DNA of 27,992 bases. Source: UBA1163 sp049513055 (GTDB lineage Bacteria; Desulfobacterota; BSN033; UBA1163). This document shows positions 27,732 through 27,992 of this stretch, piece by piece; position 1 is the first letter of the stretch; every line of letters begins with the position of its first letter. The position numbers and the translations under genes were made by a program. Below the pieces are notes generated by a model that saw only the letters and a program-made list of their open reading frames with translations, was not told the origin of the DNA and made no database searches. The stretch covers positions 1 through 27,992 of the forward strand of contig JBEKWN010000070.1 in NCBI GenBank assembly GCA_049513055.1. Direction: 5' to 3'.

Positions 27732-27839
27732 ATCCTGAGAAAGCCAACCCCTTTGTGAGGAGGGAACGGAAAGCGGTGGGTCTTTTTGTTAATATGGCCG
27801 AGCGGGCGAAGGATGAACTTTGGTAGGTTTGGCTTTTTT
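27732..27839 (+). promoter_or_regulatory. Candidate GEMM-I (c-di-GMP class I)-like riboswitch with terminator
   Basis: ATCCT (27732-27736) and AGGAT (27810-27814) close a fold. Inside is a stem capped by GTGA, a GNRA loop (CCC-TTT / GGA-GGG, 27748-27764), then AACGGAAAGCGGTGGGTC, close to the GEMM core GACGCAAAGCCACGGGTC, and a 3' part with GGCCGAGCGGGC. GGCCGA (27796-27801) can instead pair with TTGGCT (27829-27834), followed by six T residues, as a terminator. The element precedes the PAS-kinase gene. The core differs from consensus at several places, so the ligand is open. Confidence 0.45.
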
Positions 27840-27912
27840 ATTTAATTGACTTTTAATTCCAGAGGAAGTCCAGTGCAACAAGGTTTTATATTCATTTTAT
27901 TAGGTAGACACA

Positions 27913-27992
27913 ATGAAAGATCAAAATAAGACAAAGAAGCAACTAATCAGTGAATTAATGGAATTGCGCCAACGGATTACTGAATTGGAAGC
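27913..27992 (+). CDS. N-terminus of a likely PAS-domain sensor histidine kinase (partial)
   Basis: The gene runs off the right edge after 26 codons: MKDQNKTKKQLISELMELRQ then RITELEA. This short coiled-coil opening ('K..LI.EL.ELRQRI.ELEA') is the standard start of multi-PAS sensor histidine kinases and diguanylate cyclases in Desulfobacterota. No PAS or catalytic residue is in view, so the output domain is unknown. TAGGT lies 6 bases before the ATG. It would be controlled by the riboswitch-like element upstream. Confidence 0.55.
   Translation, partial: MKDQNKTKKQLISELMELRQRITELE

Overview
The window reads as a contig from a mesophilic anaerobic bacterium of deltaproteobacterial (Desulfobacterota) type. 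I infer this from the overall look of the 16S rRNA, the tungsten-type aldehyde oxidoreductase, an RNase Y/YmdB/TyrRS block, a zapA/prfB/sucCD housekeeping block, and the small receiver, zinc-knuckle and PAS-kinase genes at the right end. The taxonomic call is tentative and no search was run. Nearly everything from 698 to 26.6 kb lies on the minus strand; only the two ends carry plus-strand genes.

Layout. 1-1.6 kb: 5' end of a zinc alcohol dehydrogenase, a small two-helix membrane protein and an EamA/DMT exporter whose 3' end overlaps it convergently. 1.7-3.3 kb: two toxin-antitoxin loci, an intact VapBC-like pair with a clear promoter and a HicBA-like locus whose hicA is frameshifted. 3.4-7.5 kb: a transglutaminase-like protein, a TIGR04076-like protein and a 950-residue fusion of aldehyde:ferredoxin oxidoreductase with iron-dependent alcohol dehydrogenase. 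7.6-13.3 kb: a complete rRNA operon (16S, tRNA-Ile, tRNA-Ala, 23S, 5S) with two tandem promoters, two boxA-like sites and a terminator. 13.4-15.6 kb: a type II restriction-modification pair just upstream of the rRNA promoters. 16-24.3 kb: tyrS, ymdB-like, rny, zapA, a zapB-like gene, prfB (with its programmed frameshift), sucD and sucC. 24.6-26.6 kb: a membrane TolB-like/TPR protein behind a strong promoter with a palindrome at its start site. 26.8-28 kb (plus strand): a small protein with a non-AUG start coupled to a degenerate receiver, a small membrane protein, a two-knuckle zinc protein, a candidate GEMM-like riboswitch and the start of a likely PAS sensor kinase.

The signal that standard annotation would miss is a set of short tandem arrays in the intergenic spaces. 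Almost all have a strict 7-base period, but each locus uses a different word (GMGTVAG, AGTTMWN, GCADRGC, GCTTTSA, RTTYGTR). One composite of two arrays recurs in the same order and orientation before ymdB and before sucD, and in the second case the sucC stop codon lies inside it. Other points of note are the AOR-ADH fusion, a 27-residue in-frame loss at the N-terminus of SucC, the CTG-initiated small gene and the riboswitch-like element.
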